NCBI RefSeq assembly: GCF_020532645.1
Contig: NZ_JAJAUZ010000005.1
Span: 124,001 to 188,000, forward strand
DNA from: Streptomyces bambusae
GTDB taxonomy: Bacteria > Actinomycetota > Actinomycetes > Streptomycetales > Streptomycetaceae
Direction: 5' to 3'
DNA: 64,000 nt
Every line of letters starts with the position of its first letter. Positions within the stretch are counted from its first letter, which is position 1. The notes under the pieces were generated by a model. That model was not told where the DNA came from. It did no database searches and was given only the letters and a program-made list of their open reading frames with translations. The position numbers were made by a program, and so were the translations under genes. Of the stretch, positions 1-8,908 are shown piece after piece.

Positions 1-1406
1 GTGGTCCAGCGGAGTTCCGTGAACGCGTCGAGGTTGGCCTCGCCGCCGAAGCGGGCGCCGGTGCCGGAGGCGGCGACCCCGCCGAAGGGCGCCACGGCCT
101 CGTCGCCCACCGTCTGGTCGTTGATGTGGGCGATGCCGGTGGGGATGCGGTCGGCGAGGTCGAGGCCGCGGGCGGTGTCCCGGGTGACGATGCCGAGGGA
201 GAGTCCGTACGGGCCGGCGGCGGCGAGCGCGGCGGCCTCGTCGAGGGTGCGGAAGGAGCGGACGGGGGCGACGGGGCCGAAGACCTCCTCGGCGTAGGCG
301 GGGGTGTTGTCGTCGGCGCCGGCGAGGACGGTGGGGCGGTAGTGGAGGTCGCGGTGGGTGCCGCCGGCCACGAGCTTGGCCCCGGCGGCGGTGCTCGCCT
401 CGACGAGGGCGTGGACGCGGTCGCGCTGGGCGGCGTCGATCAGCGGGCCGAGGTGCACCTGCTCGCGGTACGGGTCGCCTACCGCGAGGGCTTCGGCGCG
501 GGCGGCGAGGGCCTCCACGTAGGCGTCGTAGCGGGATTCGTGGACCAGGTGGCGGCCGGCGGTCATGCAGATCTGGCCCTGGTGGAAGAAGGAGCCCCAG
601 GCGGCGAGGCCGACGGCCGCCTCGACGTCCGCGTCGTCGAGGACGACGAGCGCCGAGTTGCCGCCCAGTTCAAGGTGGGCCCGCTTGAGGGCGCGGCCGG
701 CGGCCTCGCCGACGGTCCGGCCGGTGGCGGTGGAGCCGGTGAACGAGACGACGCGGACCCGGGGTTCGGCGACCAGGGCGCGGCCGGTCTCGGCGCCGCC
801 GGGCAGGACGTGCAGGAGGCCGTCGGGGAGGCCGGCCGCGGTGAACACGGCGGCGAGGGCGAGTCCGCCGCAGACGGCGGTGCGGGCATCGGGCTTGAGG
901 AGGGCCGCGTTGCCGAGGGCCAGGGCCGGGGCGACCGAGCGGACGGCGAGGATCAGCGGGGCGTTGAAGGGGGCTATGACGCCGACGAGCCCGGCGGGCA
1001 CCCGGCGGGTGTACGAGAGGCGGGGGGCCTCGCTGGGCAGTACCTGGCCGGTGGGGCGGGAGGCGAGGGCGGCGGCCTCGTAGCACTCCTGGGCGGCCAC
1101 GTGCAGTTCGAAGGCGGCCTTGCCGGGGATGGAACCGGATTCGCGGACCAGCCAGGTGGTGAGTTCCCCGGCGTGCTCGGTGAACAGGTCGCCGGCCCGG
1201 CGCAGGACGGCGGCGCGCTCGGTGTGCGGGGTGCGGGCCCAGGTGTGCTGGGCGGCCTCGGCGCGGGCGGCGGCGGTGGCGACGTCGGCGGGGGCGGCGA
1301 GGCGGATCTCGGCGAGCGCGTCGCCGGTGGCGGGCTCGGTGACCGGGGCGGTGCCGCCGGTGCCGGGGTGGCCGTCCTGCCAGGTCGTCGGGTCGAGCAG
1401 CGGCAT
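1..1406 (-). CDS. NAD(P)-dependent aldehyde dehydrogenase, 3' end outside the window
   Basis: Oxidises an aldehyde to the carboxylic acid with NAD(P)+; in this subfamily (benzaldehyde or vanillin dehydrogenase-like) the substrates are often aromatic. The visible 468 codons show the Rossmann-type cofactor region, the FTGST nucleotide-binding motif, the catalytic glutamate in LELGGNS and the catalytic cysteine in the FHQGQICMT stretch; a proline-flanked EVFGPV motif follows. The ATG at 1406 begins MPLLDPTTW, a typical start for this family. The last few residues lie beyond base 1. A thiolase follows upstream on the same strand, so the two may serve one catabolic route, but they are 199 bp apart and need not be cotranscribed. 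The family is secure; the substrate is inference. Confidence 0.85.
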   Translation of the reverse strand, partial: MPLLDPTTWQDGHPGTGGTAPVTEPATGDALAEIRLAAPADVATAAARAEAAQHTWARTPHTERAAVLRRAGDLFTEHAGELTTWLVRESGSIPGKAAFELHVAAQECYEAAALASRPTGQVLPSEAPRLSYTRRVPAGLVGVIAPFNAPLILAVRSVAPALALGNAALLKPDARTAVCGGLALAAVFTAAGLPDGLLHVLPGGAETGRALVAEPRVRVVSFTGSTATGRTVGEAAGRALKRAHLELGGNSALVVLDDADVEAAVGLAAWGSFFHQGQICMTAGRHLVHESRYDAYVEALAARAEALAVGDPYREQVHLGPLIDAAQRDRVHALVEASTAAGAKLVAGGTHRDLHYRPTVLAGADDNTPAYAEEVFGPVAPVRSFRTLDEAAALAAAGPYGLSLGIVTRDTARGLDLADRIPTGIAHINDQTVGDEAVAPFGGVAASGTGARFGGEANLDAFTELRWT

Positions 1407-1479
1407 GGGGTGCGCCTCCGGTCTGGGCGGGCCCGGCGGGGGCCGGGATCGCGCGCCATGCTAACGAGCCGGCCCCTTC

Positions 1480-1520
1480 AAATCTGTTCAGTTATTGGGC
1501 AGTTGCTGACCGAAAATGAT
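1480..1520 (-). promoter_or_regulatory. AT-rich control region before the aldehyde dehydrogenase
   Basis: A short AT-rich island in very GC-rich surroundings, 75-115 bp upstream of the dehydrogenase start. It contains two CAGTT words exactly 11 bp (one helical turn) apart at 1489 and 1500, as expected for a regulator-binding promoter region. No convincing -35/-10 pair can be named. Confidence 0.3.
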
Positions 1521-1605
1521 CCACTGCGGGGGCGGGGAGACCCCGCGGCGGCGAGGCGGCGGCGTGACCGGTGCCACCGCAGTGGAGCAGTGCTCTGAGC
1601 CGTGA

Positions 1606-2790
1606 TCAGCGCTCCAGGACGAGAGCGATGCCCTGGCCGACGCCGATGCACAGCGCCGCAACTCCGGTGCCGGAGCCGGCGGCGGCCAGCTGGTGGGCGA
1701 CCGAACCGGCAAGCCGGGCGCCCGAGGCGCCGAGCGGGTGGCCGAGGGCGATGGCGCCGCCGCGCGGGTTGACCACGGCCGGGTCGAGGTCGGGCCACTC
1801 GGCGAGGCAGCCCAGCGCCTGGGCGGCGAAGGCCTCGTTCAGCTCGAAGGTGGTGAGGTCGGCGAAGCCGCGGCCGGCCTTGCCGAGGGCGCGCTGCACC
1901 GCGTCGACCGGGCCGAGGCCGAAGAGCTGCGGCTCGATGCCGGTGACGGCCGAGGTGCGGATCCGGGCGAGCGGCTCGCGGCCGGTGGCGCGCAGGCCCT
2001 CCTCGTCGGTGAGCAGCAGGGCGGCCGCGCCGTCGTTGAGCGGCGAGGCGTTGCCGGCGGTGACGGTGCCCTCGGGCCGGAAGACCGGCTTCAGTTTGGC
2101 CAGGGCCTCCGGGGTGGAGCCCTCGCGGATGCACTCGTCGCGTACGAGGTCCACGCCCGGGTACGGCGCGACCTCGGCGTCGTACAGCCCGGCGGACCAG
2201 GCGGCGGCCGCCTTGCGGTGGCTGGCGAGGGCGAAGGCGTCCTGGGCCTCGCGGCCGATGCCGTGCTTGTCCGCGACGAGTTCGGCGCCCTCGCCGAGGG
2301 AGACGGTCCACTCCTCGGGCATCCGGGGGTTGGTCATCCGCCAGCCGAGGGTGGTGGACCACATCTGCTGGTGGCCCGCGGGGAAGGTGCGCTCGGGCTT
2401 CTGCACCACCCAGGGGGCGCGGCTCATGGACTCGACGCCGCCTGCGATGGCGACGGAGGCGTCGCCCAGGGCGATGGCGCGGGCCGCCTGGACGACGGCC
2501 TCCAGGCCGGAGCCGCACAGCCGGTTCACGGTGACGCCGGGCACGCCGACGGGGAGCCCCGCCAGCAGGACGGCCATCCGGGCGACGTCGCGGTTGTCCT
2601 CGCCGGCCCCGTTCGCGTCGCCGAAGACCACGTCGTCGATGCGGGACGGGTCGAGGTCCGGGGTCCGGTCCACGAGGGCGCGGACCACGTGGGCGGCCAG
2701 GTCGTCGGGCCGGACCCCGGCGAGCGCACCGCCGAACTTGCCGATCGGGGTGCGGACGGCGTCGACGATGTACACGTCGCGGATGCTCAT
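1606..2790 (-). CDS. Thiolase (acetyl-CoA C-acyltransferase)
   Basis: Cleaves a 3-ketoacyl-CoA with CoA to acetyl-CoA and a shortened acyl-CoA, or runs in the condensing direction. The 394-residue protein has the normal thiolase length. The acyl-accepting cysteine is Cys92 in NRLCGSGLEA, the GGAIALGHPLGASG motif carries the active-site histidine, and the second cysteine is in CIGVGQG near residue 381. The start MSIRDVYIVDAVRTPIG is the canonical thiolase opening, so the longer upstream reading frame is discarded. The sequence resembles the beta-ketoadipyl-CoA thiolase (PcaF) type, which would suit the aromatic-type aldehyde dehydrogenase downstream, but fatty-acid oxidation is equally possible. 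Confidence 0.9.
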   Translation of the reverse strand: MSIRDVYIVDAVRTPIGKFGGALAGVRPDDLAAHVVRALVDRTPDLDPSRIDDVVFGDANGAGEDNRDVARMAVLLAGLPVGVPGVTVNRLCGSGLEAVVQAARAIALGDASVAIAGGVESMSRAPWVVQKPERTFPAGHQQMWSTTLGWRMTNPRMPEEWTVSLGEGAELVADKHGIGREAQDAFALASHRKAAAAWSAGLYDAEVAPYPGVDLVRDECIREGSTPEALAKLKPVFRPEGTVTAGNASPLNDGAAALLLTDEEGLRATGREPLARIRTSAVTGIEPQLFGLGPVDAVQRALGKAGRGFADLTTFELNEAFAAQALGCLAEWPDLDPAVVNPRGGAIALGHPLGASGARLAGSVAHQLAAAGSGTGVAALCIGVGQGIALVLER

Positions 2791-3124
2791 CGGGGTCTCC
2801 AGGGCAGATCCGTGCGGGTCGGGCACGTCCCGGTCGGACGCGCCCGAAGTCTCCTTCCGCCGCCGCCGCCGTGTCAACGGCGGCCCTGGTGGGCGGGGGT
2901 GCGGCGGCGCGATGGTGCGCACCGGCAGGTCGGGTGGAGCCCCGCCGGACCGCTCCGGCGGCCGACGGGCCGCGCCGCCGCTTGGCGGGGCCGGCACCAT
3001 CCCGGGGCGGGCGGGTCCGGGCAGGCCGGGCAGGTCGGGCGGGACCGCGGTCGGCCGGAACCCGCGGACGGCTGGCAGCGGGCGGGTCCGGCGGGCGGGC
3101 CGACAGGCCAGCGGCCGGGTGGTC

Positions 3125-3180
3125 GGGCCGGCCGATCCGTACGGTGTTCGGGCGGGGCCGCAGCGGCGGCGGAGCCCGGG
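3125..3180 (+). repeat. Direct repeat core, copy 1
   Basis: A 56-bp core matching 3371-3426 at all but two positions: G here versus A in the CCGATCC(G/A)TACGG stretch, and the final base. It contains GTACGGTGTTCGGGCGGGG. The spacing between copies is 246 bp, and flanking sequence is also related, so this is a diverged segmental duplication rather than a short tandem repeat. Confidence 0.75.
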
Positions 3181-3370
3181 GAGAGCGGCAGGCCGGGTCG
3201 GCCGGGCGGGCGAGCAGGCCGGGCGGGCGAGCGAGCGGGCAGGGGGCGGGACCGCCAGTCGGCCGGAACCGGCGGACGGTCGGCGGCGGGCCGGCGGGCG
3301 GGCAGGTCTGCCATTCGGCGGGGTCCGGCGGTCGGGCCCAGCGGTACGGCGGTCGGGCCGGCGGGCCGGC

Positions 3371-3426
3371 GGGCCGGCCGATCCATACGGTGTTCGGGCG
3401 GGGCCGCAGCGGCGGCGGAGCCCGGA
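3371..3426 (+). repeat. Direct repeat core, copy 2
   Basis: Second copy of the 56-bp core at 3125-3180. Only the final 56 bp are nearly identical; the preceding 120 bp have diverged by insertion and substitution, with extra GCGGGCCGG units in this copy. Confidence 0.75.
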
Positions 3427-3580
3427 GCGGGAGGTTGGCCGGATCCGGTCCGGGGGTGCGTCCCGGGCGGATGACACGTGTAACCATGGGGCTCGCACCA
3501 CGCTTGGCCACCGCCCCGCCGCGCTGACCCGGCCCGGCCCGGCCCGGGGCCTCCCGTACGACACGCAGAAAGGCACGCCC

Positions 3581-4282
3581 GTGCAGCTGAACACGCACAC
3601 CTGGGGCGACGGGGACCGGACCGCCCTGCTCGTCCACGGCCTGATGTCCGACCACCGCACCTGGCGGCGGGTCGGGCCGGCGCTGGCCGGGCTCGGCTAC
3701 CGGGTGATCGCCGTGGACCTGCGCGGACACGGCGCCAGCGGGCGGGGCGCGTACGCCCCGGAGCTGTTCGCCGACGACCTCGTGGAGACCCTGCCCGCCG
3801 GCGCCGATCTGGCCCTCGGTCATTCGCTGGGCGGGCTGAGCCTCTCGCTGGCGGCGGCGCGGCTGCGGCCGGCGCGAGCGGTGTACTCGGATCCGGCCTG
3901 GACCGTACCGGAGCCGCTGCGGGGGCTGGGGCCGGAGCTGTCCGCCCAGTTCAAGCGGGCCGGGCGGAAGCAGGTCGAGGCGCTGAACCCGCGGTGGGAG
4001 GCGGCGGACGTCGACGTGGAGCTGGCGACACTGGCGCTCTGGGACGAGAGCACCGCTCTCGGTCTGGGCGGCACCGCGCTCGCGGGCGGCGGCCTGATGC
4101 CGGACACCCCTGCCGTGCCGTCCATGGTGCAGCTGGCCGACCCGAGCTTCCTCGTCTCCCCCGAGCAGGCCGCCGCCCTCGCCTCCCGCGGGTTCGAGGT
4201 CCGCACCGTACCCGGGGCCGGGCACACGATCCACCGGGACGACTTCGACGGGTTCATGGCCTCCCTCTCCGGCTGGTTGTGA
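3581..4282 (+). CDS. Alpha/beta-fold hydrolase
   Basis: A small cytoplasmic hydrolase of 233 residues; the substrate (ester, lactone or similar) cannot be read from sequence. The oxyanion-hole motif LLVHGLM lies near residue 19, the DLRGHGAS strand-turn near 47, the nucleophile elbow GHSLGG places the catalytic Ser at 82, and the general-base His is in GAGHTIH near residue 215. The GTG start at 3581 is chosen because GAAAGG lies 8-13 bp upstream and the protein then begins directly with the first beta-strand; the same frame stays open far upstream but encodes only low-complexity sequence. The amidase follows after 82 bp behind its own operator, so the gene is probably monocistronic. Confidence 0.82.
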   Translation: MQLNTHTWGDGDRTALLVHGLMSDHRTWRRVGPALAGLGYRVIAVDLRGHGASGRGAYAPELFADDLVETLPAGADLALGHSLGGLSLSLAAARLRPARAVYSDPAWTVPEPLRGLGPELSAQFKRAGRKQVEALNPRWEAADVDVELATLALWDESTALGLGGTALAGGGLMPDTPAVPSMVQLADPSFLVSPEQAAALASRGFEVRTVPGAGHTIHRDDFDGFMASLSGWL

Positions 4283-4323
4283 AACCGCCCCGGCGCCGGG
4301 ACTGACGCCCGCCGCCCCTCCCC

Positions 4324-4351
4324 GTTACTGTCGGTACTACCGGTCGGTAAC
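4324..4351. promoter_or_regulatory. TetR-type palindromic operator before the amidase
   Basis: A 28-bp imperfect palindrome from GTTAC to GTAAC, centred on GTACTAC and containing ACCGGTCGGTAAC. TACCGNNCGGTA-type sites are typical of TetR-family regulators. It ends 13 bp before the amidase ATG, where a repressor would block transcription or translation initiation. No TetR gene is adjacent. Confidence 0.55.
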
Positions 4352-4364
4352 AGGGGGAGGTCCG

Positions 4365-5810
4365 ATGTCGGATGCGCAGGCCGCTGCGGAGTGTGCGGGG
4401 CTGGAGGAGACCGCGGGGGCGCTGGCGCGCGGGGAGCTGTCGGCCACCGAGGCGACCCGGCGGGCACTGGCGCGCATCGACGCGGCCCAGCCGGTCCTCA
4501 ACGCCTTCCGGATCGTCCGTCACGAGGCGGCGCTCGCCGAGGCCGCCGCCTGCGACCGGCGGCTCGCGGCCGGTGAGCGGCTGCCGCTGCTCGGGGTGCC
4601 CGTCGCGGTCAAGGACGACATGGACGTGGCCGGCGAGCCCACCGCGTTCGGCTGCCCGGGGGACTTCCCGGCCAAGACGGCCGACGGCGAGGCGGTACGG
4701 CGGCTGCGCGCGGCCGGGGCGGTGATCGTCGGCAAGACGAACACGCCCGAGCTGGGCCAGTGGCCGGTGACGGAGGGCCCGGCGTTCGGGGACACCCGCA
4801 ACCCCTGGCACCACGGGCACACCCCCGGCGGCTCCTCCGGCGGTTCGGCGGCCGCGGTGGCCGCGGGCATGGTGCCGGCGGCGCTGGGCTCGGACGGCGC
4901 GGGTTCGGTGCGGATCCCCGCGGCGTGGACGCACCTCGTCGGCATCAAACCGCAGCGCGGGCGGATCTCGACCTGGCCGGACCCCGAGGCCTTCCAGGGG
5001 ATCACGGTGAACGGGGTGCTCGCCCGGACGGTCGCGGACGCCGCCCTGCTGCTCGACGCGGCGAGCGGGCAGCACCCCGGCGACCTGCACCGGCCGCCGC
5101 GGGTGGCGGCACTGGCGGCCGCCCGGCGGGAGCCGCGCCGGCTGCGGATCGCGCTGTCGTTCCGGATGCCGTTCACGGCCACCCCCAAGGCCCTGGACCC
5201 GGCGGTGCGGGCGGCGGTTGAGCGGCTGGCGGGGCGGCTGGAGGCGCTGGGGCACGAGGTGGTCCCGGCCGATCCGCGGTACGGGCAGATCGGGCTGACC
5301 TTCGTGCCGCGGGCCACGGGAGGGGTCCGCGAATGGACGGCCCGGGTACCGGACCCGGCCCTGCTGGACCCGCGCACCCGGGAGGCGGCCCGGACCGGCC
5401 GGCTGCTGGGCGGGGCACCCCTGCGGCTGGCCCGGCGGGCCGAGGGGCTGCTGCACCGGCGGATCGGCGAGATCTTCGGCCGCTTCGACGTGGTCCTCAC
5501 CCCGACGACGGCCGCTCCCCCGCCGCCGATCGGCCATCTGACCGGCCTCAACGCCCTCCGCACGGACCGGACGATGATCGCCGCCTGCCCGTACGCCTGG
5601 ACGTGGAACGTCCTGGGCTGGCCCGCGGTGAACGTCCCGGCGGGCTTCTCGCCCGACCGCCTGCCGCTGGGCGCCCAGCTGCTCGGCCCGGCCCGCAGCG
5701 AGCCCCTGCTGATCTCGCTGGCGGCCCAGCTGGAGTCGGACCTGCGGTGGTTCGAGCACCGGCCGCCGGCCGTCACGGCGGCGGCCCCGGGCGCTCGCAC
5801 GGAGGCCTGA
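4365..5810 (+). CDS. Amidase (amidase signature family)
   Basis: Hydrolyses a carboxamide to acid and ammonia, or acts on a related amide; the substrate is unknown. The 481-residue protein carries the complete Ser-cisSer-Lys triad of the amidase signature family: Lys83 in VPVAVKDDMD, the cis-serine in GGSSGG at about 157-158 and the nucleophile Ser181 in SDGAGSVRIP, followed by GIKPQRGRIS. It has no signal peptide. The ATG at 4365 follows GGGGGAGG. The upstream palindrome suggests repression by a TetR-family protein. It resembles the generic amidases of Streptomyces rather than GatA, as no gatB or gatC is nearby. Confidence 0.88.
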   Translation: MSDAQAAAECAGLEETAGALARGELSATEATRRALARIDAAQPVLNAFRIVRHEAALAEAAACDRRLAAGERLPLLGVPVAVKDDMDVAGEPTAFGCPGDFPAKTADGEAVRRLRAAGAVIVGKTNTPELGQWPVTEGPAFGDTRNPWHHGHTPGGSSGGSAAAVAAGMVPAALGSDGAGSVRIPAAWTHLVGIKPQRGRISTWPDPEAFQGITVNGVLARTVADAALLLDAASGQHPGDLHRPPRVAALAAARREPRRLRIALSFRMPFTATPKALDPAVRAAVERLAGRLEALGHEVVPADPRYGQIGLTFVPRATGGVREWTARVPDPALLDPRTREAARTGRLLGGAPLRLARRAEGLLHRRIGEIFGRFDVVLTPTTAAPPPPIGHLTGLNALRTDRTMIAACPYAWTWNVLGWPAVNVPAGFSPDRLPLGAQLLGPARSEPLLISLAAQLESDLRWFEHRPPAVTAAAPGARTEA

Positions 5811-6323
5811 GAGCGCCCGCTCGCCCCGGCGGCGGCTGAAACCGGCTGGTTTCGGACGTCCTCGGACGGAGGGGAGGCGGATCCGCGCGGCGAGCCGGGC
5901 ACCGGCGGCCACCCGGGCGGAGCAAAGCGGAGGATGCCCGGGCGCACACCCTCCGCAGCCGACCGGGTGGGGACCTGCCGGTCACGGGGCCGGGCACCCC
6001 GCCCCGGCCGGTCGGCACCGCCCCGCCGGGGATGTTTCGCGTGGAGCGAGCGGGTTGGCACCCATATATTCGGATATACGCCGTGTCCGACGCCACGGCG
6101 CGACGCCCGCTGCGTTCAGCCGCCCGATCGCCGCCCGACCCCCGCCCACCAGCGGGTTCCCCGACCGGAACCGACCCCGACCACCCCCCGGCCCACCCCC
6201 GGCGATCCTCCACCGCACGGCAACTCCCTTGGCCTGCTTCTGCGTTGGCGCAAAGGGATCTTGCCGCGTCCCCGCGTACCGGATTGGGTGGGGCGGTCAC
6301 GGTATCGACAGGAGGATCCGGCC
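5811..6323. other. 513-bp leader region upstream of the ergothioneine operon
   Basis: No gene is supported; the open frames here lack ribosome-binding sites and conserved motifs. It should contain the egtA promoter. One AT-rich island at 6055-6079 (TTGGCA followed by CATATATTCGGATATACG) is near-palindromic (TATAT-TCGG-ATATA) and stands out from the GC-rich background, so it is the best candidate for a control element. GGAGGA at 6311-6316 is the egtA ribosome-binding site. Confidence 0.45.
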
Positions 6324-7607
6324 ATGCCACAGGAGTCGCCCGGCGACCACGACCGACGGGTCACCGAACCCGAGGTCGAGGCGCTGGTCCACGGCATCTG
6401 TTTCAAGACAGGCCCGCCCCGATGTACCGGCGCCGAACTCGAATGGCTCGTGCTCGACGCCGACCACCCCGAACTCCCCGTCTCCCCCGAACGCCTCGGA
6501 GCCGCGCACGCCGCGGTGGGGGCCCTGCCCCTGCGTTCCCGCCTCACCGTCGAACCCGGCGGCCAGCTGGAGCTCAGCTCGCTGCCCGCCGCCTCCCTGA
6601 CGGAGTGCGTCGACGGCCTCGCCGCCGACCTGACCGCCGTACGCACCACCCTCGGCGGCCACCGCCTCGCCCTCCACGGCCTGGGCCACGACACCCGCGG
6701 AAGCGTCCCGGAGCGCATCCTCCGGCACCCCCGCTACGAGGCCATGGAGACCTTCTTCGACCGCACCGGCGCCGCCGGCCGCAGCATGATGCGCGCCACC
6801 GCCTCCGTCCAGGTCTGCCTGGACGCCGGCCACGAGGAACCGGGCCCGCTCGGCCACGGCCGCCGCTGGGCGCTCGCCCACCTGCTCGGGGCCGTGTTCG
6901 TCTCGGCCTTCGCCAACTCCCCCGCCACCGGCGGGCCCTACGCCGGCTGGCGGTCGGCCCGGCAGGGCATCTGGACGGACCTCGACGGCCGCCGCACCCT
7001 CGCCCCGCCGATGGACGGCGACCCCCGGGCCGCGTGGACCCGGCACGCCCTGGACACCGACGTGATGTGCATCCGGGCCCCCGAAGGGCAGCGGTGGGAG
7101 GTGCCCGAGGGGCTCACCTTCCGGGACTGGGTGCGCACCGGCGGCCCCCGCCCGCCCACCGCGGCCGACCTGGACTACCACCTGACGACGTTGTTCCCGC
7201 CGGTGCGGCCGCGCGGCCACCTGGAACTGCGCATGATCGATGCGCAGCCCGGCCCGGACGGCTGGCTGGTGCCGGTGGCGGTGGTCACGGCCCTGTTCGA
7301 CGACCCAGAGGCCTCGGAGACCGCGTACCGCGTGGCCAAGGGCCTGGCCGACCGGGCCGGGCCCGGACCGGCGCCGCGCAATCCGCTCTGGCTGGCGGCC
7401 GCCCGGCACGGGCCCGCCGACCCCGACCTGCGGACGGCCGCCGCGGCCTGCTTCCGGGCGGCCGCCGAGGCCCTCCCCCGGCTGGGCGCCACCACCGCGG
7501 TGCGCGACGCGGTGACCGCGTTCCGGGACCGCTACGTGGCCCGCGGCCGCTGCCCCGCCGACGAGTTCTACGACCGAGACCGGCACGGAAAGGGACCGAG
7601 AACGTGA
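6324..7607 (+). CDS. egtA: Glutamate-cysteine ligase EgtA
   Basis: Makes gamma-glutamylcysteine from glutamate, cysteine and ATP, the sulfur donor that EgtB uses to build ergothioneine. At 427 residues it matches the GCS2-type EgtA family: the GAELEWLV motif opens the ATP-grasp-like fold, TVEPGGQLELSS is the conserved glutamate-binding segment, and RSMMRATASVQVCLD and HLELRMIDAQP are further family blocks. The ATG at 6324 is preceded by a strong GGAGGA; longer in-frame starts upstream encode no conserved sequence. The TGA stop overlaps the egtB GTG by four bases (GTGA), so the genes are translationally coupled. Confidence 0.93.
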   Translation: MPQESPGDHDRRVTEPEVEALVHGICFKTGPPRCTGAELEWLVLDADHPELPVSPERLGAAHAAVGALPLRSRLTVEPGGQLELSSLPAASLTECVDGLAADLTAVRTTLGGHRLALHGLGHDTRGSVPERILRHPRYEAMETFFDRTGAAGRSMMRATASVQVCLDAGHEEPGPLGHGRRWALAHLLGAVFVSAFANSPATGGPYAGWRSARQGIWTDLDGRRTLAPPMDGDPRAAWTRHALDTDVMCIRAPEGQRWEVPEGLTFRDWVRTGGPRPPTAADLDYHLTTLFPPVRPRGHLELRMIDAQPGPDGWLVPVAVVTALFDDPEASETAYRVAKGLADRAGPGPAPRNPLWLAAARHGPADPDLRTAAAACFRAAAEALPRLGATTAVRDAVTAFRDRYVARGRCPADEFYDRDRHGKGPRT

Positions 7608-8908
7608 ACGACGTACCGCAGGCCCTCCGCGAGCGCGCCCTGACCGCCCTGTCGGCCGCCCGCGCCCGGACCGCCGCGCTGACGGACTGCGTGGACGAGC
7701 AGGACCTGACCGCCCAGCACTCCCCCCTGATGTCGCCGCTGGTCTGGGACCTGGCGCACATCGGCAACCAGGAGGAGCTCTGGCTGCTGCGCCACGTCGG
7801 CGGCCGCGACCCGATGCACCCGGAGATCGACTCGCTGTACGACGCGTTCGAGCACCCGCGGGCGGAGCGGCCGAGCCTGCCGCTGCTGCCTCCCGCAGAG
7901 GCCCGCAGGTACTCCGCGGAGGTCCGCGGCCGGGTGCTCGACCTGCTGGAGCACACCACCTTCGAAGGAACCGCGCTGCTCGACGACGGCTTCGCCTTCG
8001 GCATGGTCGTCCAGCACGAACAGCAGCACGACGAAACGATGCTGATCACCCATCAGCTCCGCAAGGGCGCCGCCGTGCTGGCCGCCCCGGACCCCGGGCC
8101 GCCGGCCGGCCCGCCGGTCACGGCCACCGAAGTCCTGGTGCCCGGCGGCCCGTTCACCATGGGCACCTCCACCGAACCGTGGGCCCTCGACAACGAACGC
8201 CCCGCGCACGTACGCGACCTGGCCCCGTTCTGGATCGACACGCTGCCGGTGACCAACGCCGACTTCCAGGCCTTCATCGAGGCGGGCGGCTACCGCGACC
8301 GGCGGCTGTGGGCGGCCGAGGGCTGGGACCAGATCCGCCGGCACGCCATCGGGGCGCCGCTCTTCTGGCGGCGCGAGCCCGGCGGCTGGGTGCGGCGGCG
8401 CTTCGGCGTCACCGAGCCGGTCCCCGCGCAGGAGCCGGTGCTCCACGTCAGCTGGTACGAGGCCGACGCGTTCGCCCGCTGGACGGGCCGGCGGCTGCCC
8501 ACCGAGGCGGAGTGGGAGAAGGCGGCCCGGCACGACCCGGTCACCGGCCGCTCCACCCGCTACCCGTGGGGCGACGAGGACCCGACCCCGGCGCACGCCA
8601 ACCTCGGCCAGCGCCACCTGCGCCCGGCCGCCGCCGGCAGCTACCCGCAGGGCGCCTCGCCGCTGGGGGTGCGGCAGTTGATCGGCGACGTGTGGGAGTG
8701 GACGTCGAGTGACTTCGAGCCGTACCCGGGCTTCACCGCCTTCCCGTACAAGGAGTACTCCGAGGTGTTCTTCGGCCCCGGCCACAAGGTGCTGCGCGGC
8801 GGCTCCTTCGCCGTGGACCCGGTCGCCTGCCGCGGCACGTTCCGCAACTGGGACCTGCCGGTCCGCCGGCAGATCTTCTCCGGCTTCCGCACCGCGAGGG
8901 ACGCCTGA
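7604..8908 (+). CDS. egtB: Ergothioneine sulfoxide synthase EgtB
   Basis: Non-heme iron enzyme joining gamma-glutamylcysteine to hercynine (trimethylhistidine) with O2 to give gamma-glutamylhercynylcysteine sulfoxide. The 434 residues contain an N-terminal DinB-like four-helix domain with the iron-binding histidines (HIGNQEELWLLRHV near residue 50 and VVQHEQQHDETM near 130) and a C-terminal formylglycine-generating-enzyme-type domain starting at VPGGPFTMG, with RLPTEAEWEKAA, GDVWEWTSS and VLRGGSF blocks. The GTG start overlaps egtA and the stop overlaps the egtC ATG by one base. Domain order and length are those of actinobacterial EgtB. Confidence 0.95.
   Translation: MNDVPQALRERALTALSAARARTAALTDCVDEQDLTAQHSPLMSPLVWDLAHIGNQEELWLLRHVGGRDPMHPEIDSLYDAFEHPRAERPSLPLLPPAEARRYSAEVRGRVLDLLEHTTFEGTALLDDGFAFGMVVQHEQQHDETMLITHQLRKGAAVLAAPDPGPPAGPPVTATEVLVPGGPFTMGTSTEPWALDNERPAHVRDLAPFWIDTLPVTNADFQAFIEAGGYRDRRLWAAEGWDQIRRHAIGAPLFWRREPGGWVRRRFGVTEPVPAQEPVLHVSWYEADAFARWTGRRLPTEAEWEKAARHDPVTGRSTRYPWGDEDPTPAHANLGQRHLRPAAAGSYPQGASPLGVRQLIGDVWEWTSSDFEPYPGFTAFPYKEYSEVFFGPGHKVLRGGSFAVDPVACRGTFRNWDLPVRRQIFSGFRTARDA

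Larger units (their letters stand above)
2791..3580. other. 790-bp GC-extreme intergenic region with a diverged internal duplication
   Basis: No believable gene: the open frames here translate to Arg/Gly/Pro/Ala-rich low-complexity chains on both strands, without ribosome-binding sites or domain motifs. The region holds a duplicated block, roughly 3040-3180 and 3248-3426. Both copies begin with a GTCGGCCGGAACC-like stretch and end in a nearly identical 56-bp core (listed separately). The last 100 bp lead into the alpha/beta hydrolase and probably hold its promoter. Confidence 0.6.

Noticed and set aside
126..1598. Long open frame on the plus strand opposite the aldehyde dehydrogenase.
   Set aside because: Its product is a Gly/Ala-rich antisense shadow; the minus-strand frame shows clear dehydrogenase motifs.
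2871..3527. Possible coding regions on both strands in the intergenic block before the alpha/beta hydrolase.
   Set aside because: The translations are Arg/Gly/Pro/Ala-rich low-complexity chains without ribosome-binding sites or domain motifs; extreme GC content produces long open frames by chance.
6032..6323. N-terminal extension or leader peptide before egtA.
   Set aside because: No conserved sequence and no ribosome-binding site; the ATG at 6324 with GGAGGA is clearly better.
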